Assembly (NCBI GenBank): GCA_910579935.1
Contig: CAJTVQ010000010.1
Location: forward strand, 1 to 64,000
Source of the DNA: an uncultured Lachnospiraceae bacterium
GTDB lineage: Bacteria; Bacillota; Clostridia; Lachnospirales; Lachnospiraceae
DNA length: 64,000 bases
Direction: 5' to 3'
Shown: positions 1 to 8,401 of the stretch, piece by piece
How positions within the stretch are numbered: the first letter of the stretch is position 1
How the letters are laid out: every line of letters begins with the position of its first letter
Notes under the pieces: model-generated
Seen by the model: only the letters and a program-made list of their open reading frames with translations
The model's database searches: none
Told to the model about the DNA's origin: nothing
Position numbers and translations under genes: made by a program

Positions 1-53
1 AACGACCTACACCCTTAGCAGGGGCGCCTCTTCAGCCTCTTGAGTATTTCTCC
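1..53 (-). tRNA. tRNA-Ser (anticodon GCU), 3' part outside window
   Basis: Read on the minus strand from 53, the sequence gives a GGAGAAA acceptor strand, a D arm and an anticodon arm with loop CTGCTAA, so the anticodon is GCT. The large D-loop and the layout fit the class II tRNA-Ser fold. The variable arm, T arm and 3' acceptor lie beyond base 1. Identity rests on the 5' half only. Confidence 0.85.
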
Positions 54-115
54 TTAGCCTGAACTATATTGCATCTATTGAGATTATACATCTGTTATCT
101 AACAGCGCAGAAATC

Positions 116-144
116 ATTATATATCATAGTAATTTATTTGTCAA
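116..144 (-). promoter_or_regulatory. Sigma-A promoter for tRNA-Ser
   Basis: On the minus strand a TTGACA box (139-144) and a TATAAT box (116-121) are separated by exactly 17 bases, a perfect housekeeping match. It points at the tRNA-Ser beginning at 53. The rest of 54-330 holds no gene I can support; a 9-bp inverted repeat with a long loop (210-218 with 276-284) has no evident role. Confidence 0.85.
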
Positions 145-330
145 TTACTTTTTTAATATTTTTATATAAAATAGTTACTATTCGCAACTTTCAGCTGCTC
201 ATAGTAACGGCATTTGCGCATAAAAAGTCTCCTGCGGCGAGGCACAAATGCTTTCACGATCCACTGTGTCGGGTCGCAAATGCGCAGTTTATATGCATTT
301 CGACTGTGAACAACAACATAAAATGTCACA

Positions 331-1038
331 CTACACATGTTGTTCTATGGCTTTGCCAATTCTCATCTTTACTTCTGCCGCTATCTCCACTGTCTTCATT
401 CCCCTATACTCCTCATAATACATGGGCGGAAGATAAATAATCTTGACTACAACCGGTTTTATTGATTTTTCATCAAATGGCTTAAAAGCATCCACTAAAG
501 CACACGGAACGATTGGACATCCGGCTTTCACCGCACTCTTAAAACTCCCGCCTTTAAAGTCGAGTAAGCTGTTCCCATCCCTGCTTCTCGTTCCCTCCGC
601 AAATATAAGAAAATTCTTTCCGCTCTTAACCTCTTCCGTTACTTGCTGAATCACCTTCATGGACTGTCTTACATCTTCCCTGTCAATAGCGATGGACCCC
701 AAAGCTTCTACTACCTGCTTCAGCAGGATCACATTTCTGGCCTCTTTTTTTATCACAAAAGCAAACGGAACAGGACATGATTCCAAGAAAGCTAATACAT
801 CATACAATCCCTGATGATTCGGAAAAAATATAAATCCATTCTCCTTCGGAATATTTTCCAGTCCATAGGACTCTATTGTTACTTTTCCTGCCCGGTTAGC
901 AGCTTTTGTCACTTTCCTCACACAAGCATATGCTTCATCCAAAGTTATTCCCTTTTTCTTCCCGCATCGCCAAATTTGAAAAAAGTAAAACGGCGCTTTC
1001 AAAAACAATCTGAAAACCATCATTGCTATTCTATACAT
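331..1038 (-). CDS. plsC: Lysophospholipid acyltransferase (PlsC family)
   Basis: A 235-residue protein of the 1-acyl-sn-glycerol-3-phosphate acyltransferase family, which transfers an acyl chain to lysophosphatidate in membrane phospholipid synthesis. The catalytic NHxxxxD block is visible as NHQGLYD and the second block as FAEGTRSRDG. The length is normal for the family, with a hydrophobic N-terminus (about residues 1-25) that would hold it on the membrane. It is the last gene of a co-directional run behind the fumarase subunits, with 42 bases between it and the upstream gene. Family assignment is firm; the exact acyl acceptor is inferred. Confidence 0.9.
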   Translation of the reverse strand: MYRIAMMVFRLFLKAPFYFFQIWRCGKKKGITLDEAYACVRKVTKAANRAGKVTIESYGLENIPKENGFIFFPNHQGLYDVLAFLESCPVPFAFVIKKEARNVILLKQVVEALGSIAIDREDVRQSMKVIQQVTEEVKSGKNFLIFAEGTRSRDGNSLLDFKGGSFKSAVKAGCPIVPCALVDAFKPFDEKSIKPVVVKIIYLPPMYYEEYRGMKTVEIAAEVKMRIGKAIEQHV

Positions 1039-1080
1039 AACCCTTACTTCCTACATATAACTTAATTTATCACACAAGTA

Positions 1081-1641
1081 TTAAATGCATTTGTTATCTG
1101 TCATACTGCCAACCGCTGTTTCGTATAAATTATTTCCCTCCGAATCAATAACAACAATAACCGGAAAATTTTCTACCTGAAGTTCTCTGATCGCTTCCGT
1201 CCCTAAATCTTCATACGCAATTATTTTTGAGTATTTAATCGAGCGTGAAAGCAATGCTCCAGCGCCTCCGACCGCAGCGAAGTAAACCGCGCCATTCCGC
1301 ACGATTGCTGTTTTCACTTCTTCCGACCGCCTTCCTTTTCCGATCATTCCCCTTAATCCCATGTCAAGAAAATCCGGAGTGTACTTATCCATACGGCTGG
1401 AAGTCGTCGGACCAGCAGAACCGATAACTCTCCCCTCCCTGGCCGGAGAAGGTCCCATATAATATATGATATTTCCTGTCAGATCCAGCGGCAAAGCTCC
1501 GCCCTTTTTTACTGCCTCATACATTCTTTTGTGCGCGGCATCCCTCGCCGTATAAATTGTTCCCGTAAGATATACATAATCTCCTGCCCGAAGCTGTCTT
1601 GCATCTTCATTACTGATCGGCGTTTTAATATACTTATCCAT
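1081..1641 (-). CDS. Fumarate hydratase class I, beta subunit
   Basis: A 186-residue C-terminal-type subunit of the two-subunit, oxygen-sensitive [4Fe-4S] fumarase that interconverts fumarate and malate. The conserved GPTTSSRMD segment of the family's beta half is visible, as is the GLRGMIGKG stretch. It follows the alpha subunit on the same strand by 34 bases, so the two would be made together. L-tartrate dehydratase has the same architecture and cannot be excluded from sequence reading alone; fumarase is the commoner function in fermenting Clostridia. Confidence 0.88.
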   Translation of the reverse strand: MDKYIKTPISNEDARQLRAGDYVYLTGTIYTARDAAHKRMYEAVKKGGALPLDLTGNIIYYMGPSPAREGRVIGSAGPTTSSRMDKYTPDFLDMGLRGMIGKGRRSEEVKTAIVRNGAVYFAAVGGAGALLSRSIKYSKIIAYEDLGTEAIRELQVENFPVIVVIDSEGNNLYETAVGSMTDNKCI

Positions 1642-1675
1642 ATTCGCTTCCTCTTTGTTTTATAACTTTAAAAGA

Positions 1676-2518
1676 CTAAATTACACGTACCACATGCCGA
1701 TTTACATGACAGCATATATTTACCGCTACTGGCAGTCCTGCAATATGGGTAGGATATGTATTGATATTGACGGCAAATGCAGTAATACTCCCCCCCAGTC
1801 CGCCGGGCCCTATTCCTGTTTCATTAATCTTTTTCAGCAGTTCTTCTTCCAACTCTTTGACATAAGGTACAGAAGAATGTTCATTCACCGGCCTTGTCAA
1901 TGCTTTTTTGGCCATCAGTGCACACTTTTCAAAAGTACCGCCAATCCCTACCCCTATCACCATGGGCGGACAGGCGTTCGGACCGGCATCCTTTACTGCA
2001 GTAAGAACAGCATTCTTCACGCCTTCCATGCCGTCTGCAGGTTTAAGCATAAAAACACGGCTCATATTTTCACTCCCAAATCCCTTCGGTGCGACTATAA
2101 TTCTGATCTTATCCCCCGGCACTATCTCATAATGAATAACAGCCGGAGTATTATCTTTGGTATTTTCCCGAATTAACGGATCATTGACCACGGATTTGCG
2201 CAAATATCCCTCCGCATATCCTCTCCGAACCCCCTCATTCACTGCATCTTCCAAAGCATCCCCTTCAAAATGCACATCCTGACCTATCTCCATAAAAACA
2301 ACTGCCATTCCCGTATCCTGACAAATAGGAATCATGTCTTCTCCCGCAATCTGCAGATTTTCCTTAAGCTGACCCAATATCTGTTTTCCCAATGATGTCC
2401 TTTCTTCATCCACCGCGTTAAACAAACACTCTTTCATATCCTCAGAAAGAAAATGATTTGCCTCTATACACATCTCCTTTATATTTTCCGTAACTACCGA
2501 TGTCTGTAATGTACGCAT
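1676..2518 (-). CDS. Fumarate hydratase class I, alpha subunit
   Basis: A 280-residue N-terminal-type subunit carrying the iron-sulfur cluster. Three candidate cluster cysteines sit in PICQDTG, PNACPPM and FEKCALMAKKAL, in the usual order. I start it at the ATG at 2518 (MRTLQTSVV), preceded by AGGATGGG. An in-frame ATG at 2596 would push it into the upstream HIT gene and adds 26 residues unlike the family. Only 14 bases separate it from that gene's stop. It pairs with the downstream beta subunit as one heterodimeric enzyme; tartrate dehydratase is the alternative. Confidence 0.9.
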   Translation of the reverse strand: MRTLQTSVVTENIKEMCIEANHFLSEDMKECLFNAVDEERTSLGKQILGQLKENLQIAGEDMIPICQDTGMAVVFMEIGQDVHFEGDALEDAVNEGVRRGYAEGYLRKSVVNDPLIRENTKDNTPAVIHYEIVPGDKIRIIVAPKGFGSENMSRVFMLKPADGMEGVKNAVLTAVKDAGPNACPPMVIGVGIGGTFEKCALMAKKALTRPVNEHSSVPYVKELEEELLKKINETGIGPGGLGGSITAFAVNINTYPTHIAGLPVAVNICCHVNRHVVRVI

Positions 2519-2532
2519 ACTATCCCATCCTA

Positions 2533-2943
2533 TCAATTTATAATGATATTTTTGATTTTTTCCAGCTCTTCCTGTGAAGGTTCTAATGCTTTCCACCCTA
2601 AAGTCTGTCCATCTTCCTTATAACGGGGAATCAGGTGCAGATGAAAATGAAATACAGTCTGTCCGGCGGCTTCTCCGTTGTTTTGAACAAGATTAAAACC
2701 GTCACATTTTAATTTCTCTGTCATATGAATCGCCATCTTTTTGGCCAAAAGCATGACTTTAGCCGCCTCCTCATCCGGTAACTCATATAAGTCATGATAA
2801 TGATTTTTCGGCAGAATCAAGGCATGCCCTTTCGTAGCCGGCCCCAAATCCAAAATCACCTTAAACTCATTATCCTCATAAAGAACCTTAGACGGAATAT
2901 CACCATGCGCTATTTTACAAAAAATACAATTATCATCTCTCAT
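2533..2943 (-). CDS. HIT family nucleotide-binding hydrolase
   Basis: A 136-residue histidine-triad protein. The N-terminal CIFCKIAHG zinc-type start, the central GHALILPKNH and the C-terminal triad HFHLHLIPRY are all present, so catalysis should be intact. Such proteins hydrolyse nucleoside phosphoramidates and AMP-lysine-type adducts in the cytoplasm. It lies between the flavodoxin-SCP2 gene and fumarase alpha on the same strand, apparently as part of one transcript. The true substrate is unknown. Confidence 0.93.
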   Translation of the reverse strand: MRDDNCIFCKIAHGDIPSKVLYEDNEFKVILDLGPATKGHALILPKNHYHDLYELPDEEAAKVMLLAKKMAIHMTEKLKCDGFNLVQNNGEAAGQTVFHFHLHLIPRYKEDGQTLGWKALEPSQEELEKIKNIIIN

Positions 2944-2991
2944 AACTTTCCACTCTTATGCTGCTATGCATATTTCCTTTCTTACTTAATG

Positions 2992-3984
2992 CTATTTTTC
3001 AAAAATAAAAATCTGATCCAAGGTACGGAGTACCTTAAAATCCCCTTTCATTTTCATTTCCCCTGCCATAAAAGCACGCTGGAATGTCATCCTTCCATTA
3101 ATGATTTCATCCAAAGTATGCCTTCCCAGCTGAAGTTCTACATCCGCATAATCCACTGCTCCGAATGAACACTGCAATTCCCCATTTTGTACATCAATGA
3201 TCAGGTTTTTCTTCTTTCCGTCTATAACAAAACGGTATATACCCCTGAATCCGGGCTGCGGCTTGAAATGCTGCTGCAGCTGCATAATGATCTCACCTGT
3301 ATCTTCTGTTTCCCCATTACTTAACATATCCCTAAACAGGCTGGTTAATTCCTGTATATCCTCTTTCTGCCTTTGAACATATTGATCATCCGAAGCATAC
3401 TGAGACAGCTGCTCGGACTCCTGAGGCGTCAAGTCAATCTGTGTTCTGGAAACCATCTGCCGTATCGCCTGATTGCTGGCCGGCAGACTGACAATCTTTT
3501 GATTTACGGTACGATACATATTCTCCGCTTTTTTTTCGATCAGAGTAATATAATCCTGATTGTCTTCCAAAGAAGAAATATCCGCAATGTATCCGCATAC
3601 TCCGCTGCATGGGCGTCCTCCCAAAATCTCCCATGCAGATACAAGATTCAGTTTACCCTCGCGTTCTCCGTAGGTTGTAGACATAACAACAGGACACATA
3701 TAAATATGGCTTATTTTTTCTTTATCACCATACAGCCAGCAAGAATCCAAAAACTGCTGCATATATCCGCCAATCCCGTACCATTCTACAGTCGTAGCCA
3801 AAATAATGCCGTCTGCCTCCTTTAAGGTCTGTGGCAATGTGGTAATACTGTTTTTTAACTCATGAAGCTGAAAACGCTCTACACTGACCCGAAGCTCTTC
3901 CAGTACTTCCTGCATTTTATTAAGAACAAATAATGTAGGATCATCAATCAGGCCCCTGCCGCCATAATAAATATTAATTTTCAT
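2992..3984 (-). CDS. Flavodoxin-like NAD(P)H oxidoreductase fused to SCP2 domain
   Basis: A 330-residue two-domain protein. Residues 1 to about 170 form a flavodoxin-type fold that starts MKINIYYGGRG and contains the LKEADGIILATTVEWYG and VVMSTTYGE stretches expected around the FMN phosphate and ring. Residues from about 235 to the end look like a sterol-carrier/SCP2 lipid-binding domain, with FRGIYRFVIDGKKKNLIIDV and the closing GEMKMKGDFKVLRTL. The fusion suggests a flavin-dependent reductase acting on, or regulated by, a hydrophobic ligand. It is 28 bases downstream of the rhomboid gene and on the same strand. The substrate is unknown. Confidence 0.78.
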   Translation of the reverse strand: MKINIYYGGRGLIDDPTLFVLNKMQEVLEELRVSVERFQLHELKNSITTLPQTLKEADGIILATTVEWYGIGGYMQQFLDSCWLYGDKEKISHIYMCPVVMSTTYGEREGKLNLVSAWEILGGRPCSGVCGYIADISSLEDNQDYITLIEKKAENMYRTVNQKIVSLPASNQAIRQMVSRTQIDLTPQESEQLSQYASDDQYVQRQKEDIQELTSLFRDMLSNGETEDTGEIIMQLQQHFKPQPGFRGIYRFVIDGKKKNLIIDVQNGELQCSFGAVDYADVELQLGRHTLDEIINGRMTFQRAFMAGEMKMKGDFKVLRTLDQIFIFEK

Positions 3985-4012
3985 ATTTATAGCTATGCTC
4001 CTTTCTCAGCCA

Positions 4013-5047
4013 CTATACACTCTGTACCTTCTTTCGGGTTTTCATCCGATTACAAAATTGATATATAGATGCTATCGCTGCCCCGCTTAAAAAACCGCCT
4101 ATGTGCGCCGCATTATTTATATTGCTTCCAACAAATCCGCTATACAGAGAATACGCAAGCATAAACATTAATCTGCCTAATGAAATCTGCCTCAAATGTC
4201 CTTTATGGATGATCACCAATAGGAATAATGCTCCTATTACGCCAAATATCGCTCCACTGGCACCTGCAGAAAACATAACGGTTTTAGAACAGAATTCATA
4301 TACCAAGGATAATATATTACCGCAAACACCTGCTGTTAAATATAAAATCCCATACCGTACCAGGCCATAGTGCTCTTCTACTACTTCTCCAAGATAATAA
4401 AGAACAATCATATTGCTGACCAGATGATTGATATCCCAATGAAGAAACAGACTTGTAACAATCCGGTAGTATTCGTGTTTTTCCAAAAACCCGATTATAC
4501 TAATTGCACCTATATTATATAACAAATCTCCCGTAAATGTACATAATAGAAATATAAAGACATTCATCACTACAAGAACCGTCGTTATAATCGGTACTTT
4601 ATGTTTTCCGGTTTCTGCTTTGGGTATACTTTCCGTCTGTTCATCCCCTTCCAAATGCGCCAAAAAATACTCAAGCTTATCCTTCATCCCATAAAAATTA
4701 CTCACCTGGTCTTCAAAAATCATTAACCGGTTTTCATACGGGTCTATCATCCAGCACATAGCATCGTCTGCGCAAAGCTGCCTTGCCTTATTCCCGTCAT
4801 TGCATACAATAAGAGACAATATATGAATCTGGGAAATCCCCTTTTCTAAAAATAAATTCCTGATTTTTTCTTTAATATGCAGATATTGATCCTTTGATAT
4901 ATACAAATCTGACCGATAAAAAACTACATGGAACACATTCACATAAGTGGGCTCCATCTGAAAATAAATTGTAAATTCCGGTAAATTAGAGGGAATCCCC
5001 ACATATCCTTCTTCCGCAAAGAATTTATCCAGCTGCCTTTCAACCAT
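4013..5047 (-). CDS. Rhomboid family intramembrane serine protease
   Basis: A 344-residue protein with a soluble N-terminal domain (about 1-145), then six to seven membrane segments. The catalytic serine sits in GASGAIFG (Ser264) and the histidine in NNAAHIGGF (His315), with HWDINHLVSN giving the conserved histidine-asparagine segment of TM2. All residues of the Ser-His dyad are present, so it should cleave membrane proteins within the bilayer. It follows the FHA gene by 87 bases on the same strand and may be the tail of the pilus transcript. Its substrate is unknown; a role in pilin turnover would be speculation. Confidence 0.92.
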   Translation of the reverse strand: MVERQLDKFFAEEGYVGIPSNLPEFTIYFQMEPTYVNVFHVVFYRSDLYISKDQYLHIKEKIRNLFLEKGISQIHILSLIVCNDGNKARQLCADDAMCWMIDPYENRLMIFEDQVSNFYGMKDKLEYFLAHLEGDEQTESIPKAETGKHKVPIITTVLVVMNVFIFLLCTFTGDLLYNIGAISIIGFLEKHEYYRIVTSLFLHWDINHLVSNMIVLYYLGEVVEEHYGLVRYGILYLTAGVCGNILSLVYEFCSKTVMFSAGASGAIFGVIGALFLLVIIHKGHLRQISLGRLMFMLAYSLYSGFVGSNINNAAHIGGFLSGAAIASIYQFCNRMKTRKKVQSV

Positions 5048-5134
5048 ATTTTCTCCGTTCCATCCGTATACACGGAATTACATTTCACTATGGTAAAGGG
5101 TAACATTTCCTTTCCTGCGTGTCAATGAAATAAT

Positions 5135-6490
5135 CTATCGATAGCAGAATGTCATCCTGCCAAACCGCAGCTCATCCCCCTGTTCAATCAGCACTGTCTC
5201 ATTGGGTTCTAATCGCAGCCCATTTTTAAATGTCCCGTTGGTAGAATTCATATCTGTCACACATATGCCTTCCTCCTTCCTTGTAAAACGCGCATGAATC
5301 CGGCTAATGGTGCTATCCTTAATTACTACATCCACGCTTCCCGCCATCTTTCCCACGGTACAGGGAAGATGTCCCAAATCAATATGGTATTTATTGCCCT
5401 TATTTGTTCCGTATAGCTTATGCTCTGTTTTACATACGGCATCTTCGAGAAAGACCGTATTTCCATATTCTATTTCTTCTGTATCCGCACTCTTAATCTT
5501 GCGTACCGACTCTTTTAATTCCCTGCGCGGAATCACTGCATCCACAGCTATCGGTTCCGGATAAAAATCCGCCACGCAAGCAGTGTCTGCCGTATCCGCG
5601 TTCTCCTGCTTTCCGCTCCGATACCTCTTTTTCCCACAGATATTAAATATCAAATATAAAAGCAGAGCCGCCGTCATAATAACCAAAACAATGCATCCCG
5701 CTATCGAAAGGAGCATTTCTTCTGCAGATAATACATAAAAGTACTGTAAGCTGAAAACACCGGCTGCCGATACCATACACATAAAGGCCAATATTCCTGC
5801 CGCCGCCAATTGTTTCGGCGCCCTTTCTTCCACATCCGGTTCTTTCGGGTATATGGGAAAATCTGCATTCTTTATAACAGGTGATTCTGGTTCTTCCGCC
5901 ATATCTATGATCTCATCTTCTCTTTCCCTTCTTTCCGGCACCTCTTCTACAAACAAATCCAAAAGTACGGATAGAATGAATTCCTTATCCTGTGCCATCT
6001 CATAAATCTTATACACAACAGCTGTCGCTTCATCCTGCGTATGGTCTGTTTTTTCCACAAGGAATTCTGCCAGCGGCATATATAACGCTTCCGTCTCGTT
6101 CTCCATGTAATATGGATAATATAAGAAAAAGTATTCTTTTGTTTCAGGATTTCCAAAAATATATTCCGGCTGCAAAACCAGGCACCTGCTATCCAGAAGA
6201 TAATTCTCCAATTCAGCCAAAGCCTCTCTCATACATTCAAATAACCGCCGAATCTGCCCATAATCCATCTGGCTTTTGTCGAATAAACAAGGCAGGTTTT
6301 GCTTGGAACTTATCTCATAATAAAAATGACTTTCTTCATCCACATACCTGATTTTACAGGCAAGAAAATATTTCATTCTGTTTGCCGTTAACATTTTATG
6401 CTGATAACTTCCTGTTTCTTTCACCCTGTCCTTTATGATCAAATAATTATGCTTCAAGTCTTTATAATATTTTACACTTCCCATACTCAT
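5135..6490 (-). CDS. FHA-domain membrane protein with N-terminal DUF6382
   Basis: A 451-residue protein that ends the pilus cluster. Residues 1 to about 185 resemble the DUF6382 domain common in Lachnospiraceae. Two adjacent membrane helices follow at about 225-290, then a cytoplasmic linker and a C-terminal forkhead-associated domain from about 365. FHA hallmarks are visible: VGKMAGSVDVVI, STISRIHARF and DMNSTNGTFKNG. FHA domains bind phosphothreonine, so this protein probably connects pilus assembly to a Ser/Thr kinase, none of which is in the window. The gene lies 21 bases after the tadE stop. Confidence 0.85.
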   Translation of the reverse strand: MSMGSVKYYKDLKHNYLIIKDRVKETGSYQHKMLTANRMKYFLACKIRYVDEESHFYYEISSKQNLPCLFDKSQMDYGQIRRLFECMREALAELENYLLDSRCLVLQPEYIFGNPETKEYFFLYYPYYMENETEALYMPLAEFLVEKTDHTQDEATAVVYKIYEMAQDKEFILSVLLDLFVEEVPERREREDEIIDMAEEPESPVIKNADFPIYPKEPDVEERAPKQLAAAGILAFMCMVSAAGVFSLQYFYVLSAEEMLLSIAGCIVLVIMTAALLLYLIFNICGKKRYRSGKQENADTADTACVADFYPEPIAVDAVIPRRELKESVRKIKSADTEEIEYGNTVFLEDAVCKTEHKLYGTNKGNKYHIDLGHLPCTVGKMAGSVDVVIKDSTISRIHARFTRKEEGICVTDMNSTNGTFKNGLRLEPNETVLIEQGDELRFGRMTFCYR

Positions 6491-6511
6491 ATCTGTTCTA
6501 TTCCTATTCTT

Positions 6512-6943
6512 TTATTTTTTTCCTGTACGGAATTTATCTTCCATACCGCTTTTGATTCTTGTAACCAGCCTCACTTTTCGTACGCAATCTGTCGGACACA
6601 TTCTTTGGACTTTCCACTTTGCTCCAAAATTCCATCCTACCACTGCCATTATTCCTTCCGTTTCCACTGTCACCGTTTTTCTGTCTACCTGCGCATTCCA
6701 GCCAACGTGTGCAGTACTGATATACTTTTGGCCTGGTCTTGCAGAACTTTCCTTCTTCATCTTCTGCCTGATTTCTTCATCCTCTTTTCCGCAGCACAGG
6801 CTGCCATTAAACGCCATTATGTAAGCATCCTGCGACACGATGCATCGGTTATACAAATAAAAGGTCAGGTAAAAAATCATGCCTGTTAAAATTATAACCA
6901 CCGGCATCACCATGGATGCCTCCACTGTAAAATATCCGCCCAT
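6512..6943 (-). CDS. TadE-like minor pilin/pseudopilin
   Basis: A 143-residue protein whose N-terminus MGGYFTVEASM matches a class III signal: Gly, cleavage, then a hydrophobic stretch with Glu at position +5 (YFTVE), followed by one membrane helix. I choose the ATG at 6943, with AAAGGA upstream, because the in-frame TTG at 6988 lies inside the upstream peptidase gene and adds nothing family-like. The remainder is short, basic and probably external. Such pseudopilins are processed by the A24 peptidases of the cluster and take part in Tad pilus assembly. Confidence 0.8.
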   Translation of the reverse strand: MGGYFTVEASMVMPVVIILTGMIFYLTFYLYNRCIVSQDAYIMAFNGSLCCGKEDEEIRQKMKKESSARPGQKYISTAHVGWNAQVDRKTVTVETEGIMAVVGWNFGAKWKVQRMCPTDCVRKVRLVTRIKSGMEDKFRTGKK

Positions 6944-6947
6944 CGTT

Positions 6948-7379
6948 TTAAAATCCTTTTTGTCCAATTGCCAAAACCCCCAATCCAACCATTAGAAACG
7001 GTAAAAAAGGCAATCTGCTTTTTCCGTTTACCTTATGCAGGGCAAGTAAAATCAGCGAAAAAATTGCAGAAACAGCCAATCCTGTACAAACTGTCAGCAA
7101 ACATGCTTCCGCTCCTATCAACAGTCCTAACGCCGTAACCGCCCATCCATCTCCATAACCTATACTTTCTTTTGTACATAAACTTACCATTAAAAGAAAA
7201 ATTCCCGGTATCAGGGAATAAAGAATATTCATCCATTCCTTCTCCCTGTTCAATACCGCATATATAACTGCAATCACACCAAATATCATAAGAAATATAC
7301 TGGGTACTGCCTTTTCCTTAACATCTGCAATGGCCAATACACCCATACATACAATAGCGATGATCCACCCGCTCTGCAT
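6948..7379 (-). CDS. A24 prepilin peptidase, second copy in the Tad locus
   Basis: A 143-residue integral membrane aspartyl protease. The two catalytic aspartates are visible in AIADVKEKAVP and in GYGDGW (the GxGD motif). About five helices are predicted. The ATG at 7379 follows a strong AGGAGGAG site; an upstream in-frame start at 7478 would add 33 residues overlapping the previous gene. It would cleave and possibly N-methylate pilin precursors. A separate A24 enzyme (14477-15100) opens the same operon, so the two may split the major pilin and the TadE-like substrates. Confidence 0.82.
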   Translation of the reverse strand: MQSGWIIAIVCMGVLAIADVKEKAVPSIFLMIFGVIAVIYAVLNREKEWMNILYSLIPGIFLLMVSLCTKESIGYGDGWAVTALGLLIGAEACLLTVCTGLAVSAIFSLILLALHKVNGKSRLPFLPFLMVGLGVLAIGQKGF

Positions 7380-7404
7380 ATCCTTCTCCTCCTGATTTTT
7401 TATT

Positions 7405-8376
7405 TCAATACTCCGTATTCCAAACGCCGCACTTAGAACACTTGCCCATGCCAACGGTTTCCGATAAACGAACCGCATAGATCGTTCTTCTCAGACCGGC
7501 ACACTTTAAAGAACCATGCACTTTACCTCCCTGAGCGGTTATGTATGCAACAGCCTGATATCCTTCTCGCCCACATCTTTCACAGTCATAATATTTCCCG
7601 CCGCTTTCATTTCTGAGTTCCGGTATCATTATATAAGGAACCGCTTCCACAGAAAGATTCAGATAACTGCAGCTGCGTGCAGTATGATACACCGTACCGT
7701 TCTCCGTTATATATACGATCGGATCCTCATCCGAAGCCATCGCTCCTCCCGTTACGTCATACCCAGTCCACGCTCTTCCATAATAGCGGTTTTCCATTGG
7801 AAAATCAGGAAATCCCATTACCTTTATAAAAGGTTTTACGTAATAGGAAGCCACTAACTCAATCACATCATTTTCCTTCATAACGGAAGATTTCATAAAA
7901 TGCAGACCGGCAGCACCGGACGACAAACAGCTATGGTCCAAATAGTCCTTTCCTAAAATATTCACTACACAATTTCTCGCATATCCTTCGGATAAAATAA
8001 TACTATCCATAACCTCCGAAAAAACAGCCTCATCTCCTGCTGCCGCTTTGTAAGCATACCCGTAAAAAGCCATCTTATTTCCGGTCTGATGCATCGCCGC
8101 CGTAAGATTTCCATGAAGACGGAGCATATCGAAGGAAAACAGGATGTTTATCAGAAAGAAGAAGAAAAGCGGCAATACCATGGATGCCTCTACTGCCATA
8201 CTGGCATTCAGCTTTCTCCCATGCAGGGAGGAAAAGAACGACATCCTCTTTTTGGTCCCGAAAGATGACCTGAATAATAGAATGTTATATATGTATAATA
8301 ATAGACTCTTGCCCGGAGAAACAAATGTTTTTTTGATATGTTTATAGTTACAAACAGGTTTCCAAAAAGAGGACAT
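7405..8376 (-). CDS. TadE-like pseudopilin with duplicated Cys/His metal motif
   Basis: A protein of about 323 residues. A positively charged leader of roughly 60 residues precedes NASMAVEASMVLP, a class III signal with Glu at +5 and then a single membrane helix. The C-terminal third carries two similar units, VYITENG...H...C...CERCG and AYITAQGG...H...C...CSKCG, each giving His-Cys plus CxxC and probably one zinc each. I prefer the ATG at 8376, preceded by AAGGGAG. The ATG at 8409 instead overlaps the DUF5702 stop (ATGACTAA) and is the alternative; an ATG at 8244 has no properly spaced site. The zinc unit resembles the Ada-like tail seen on secreted nucleases. Confidence 0.72.
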   Translation of the reverse strand: MSSFWKPVCNYKHIKKTFVSPGKSLLLYIYNILLFRSSFGTKKRMSFFSSLHGRKLNASMAVEASMVLPLFFFFLINILFSFDMLRLHGNLTAAMHQTGNKMAFYGYAYKAAAGDEAVFSEVMDSIILSEGYARNCVVNILGKDYLDHSCLSSGAAGLHFMKSSVMKENDVIELVASYYVKPFIKVMGFPDFPMENRYYGRAWTGYDVTGGAMASDEDPIVYITENGTVYHTARSCSYLNLSVEAVPYIMIPELRNESGGKYYDCERCGREGYQAVAYITAQGGKVHGSLKCAGLRRTIYAVRLSETVGMGKCSKCGVWNTEY

Positions 8377-8401
8377 CGTTCTTTTTCTCCCTTCATAGTT
8401 T

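Noticed and set aside
210..284. Inverted repeat GCATTTGCG / CGCAAATGC as a terminator for plsC
   Set aside because: Loop of more than 50 bases and no T-run; not a plausible terminator.
69..440. Open plus-strand frame of 123 codons overlapping the plsC end
   Set aside because: No ribosome site, low-complexity content and it runs across the tRNA-Ser promoter and the 3' end of plsC; shadow of noncoding sequence.
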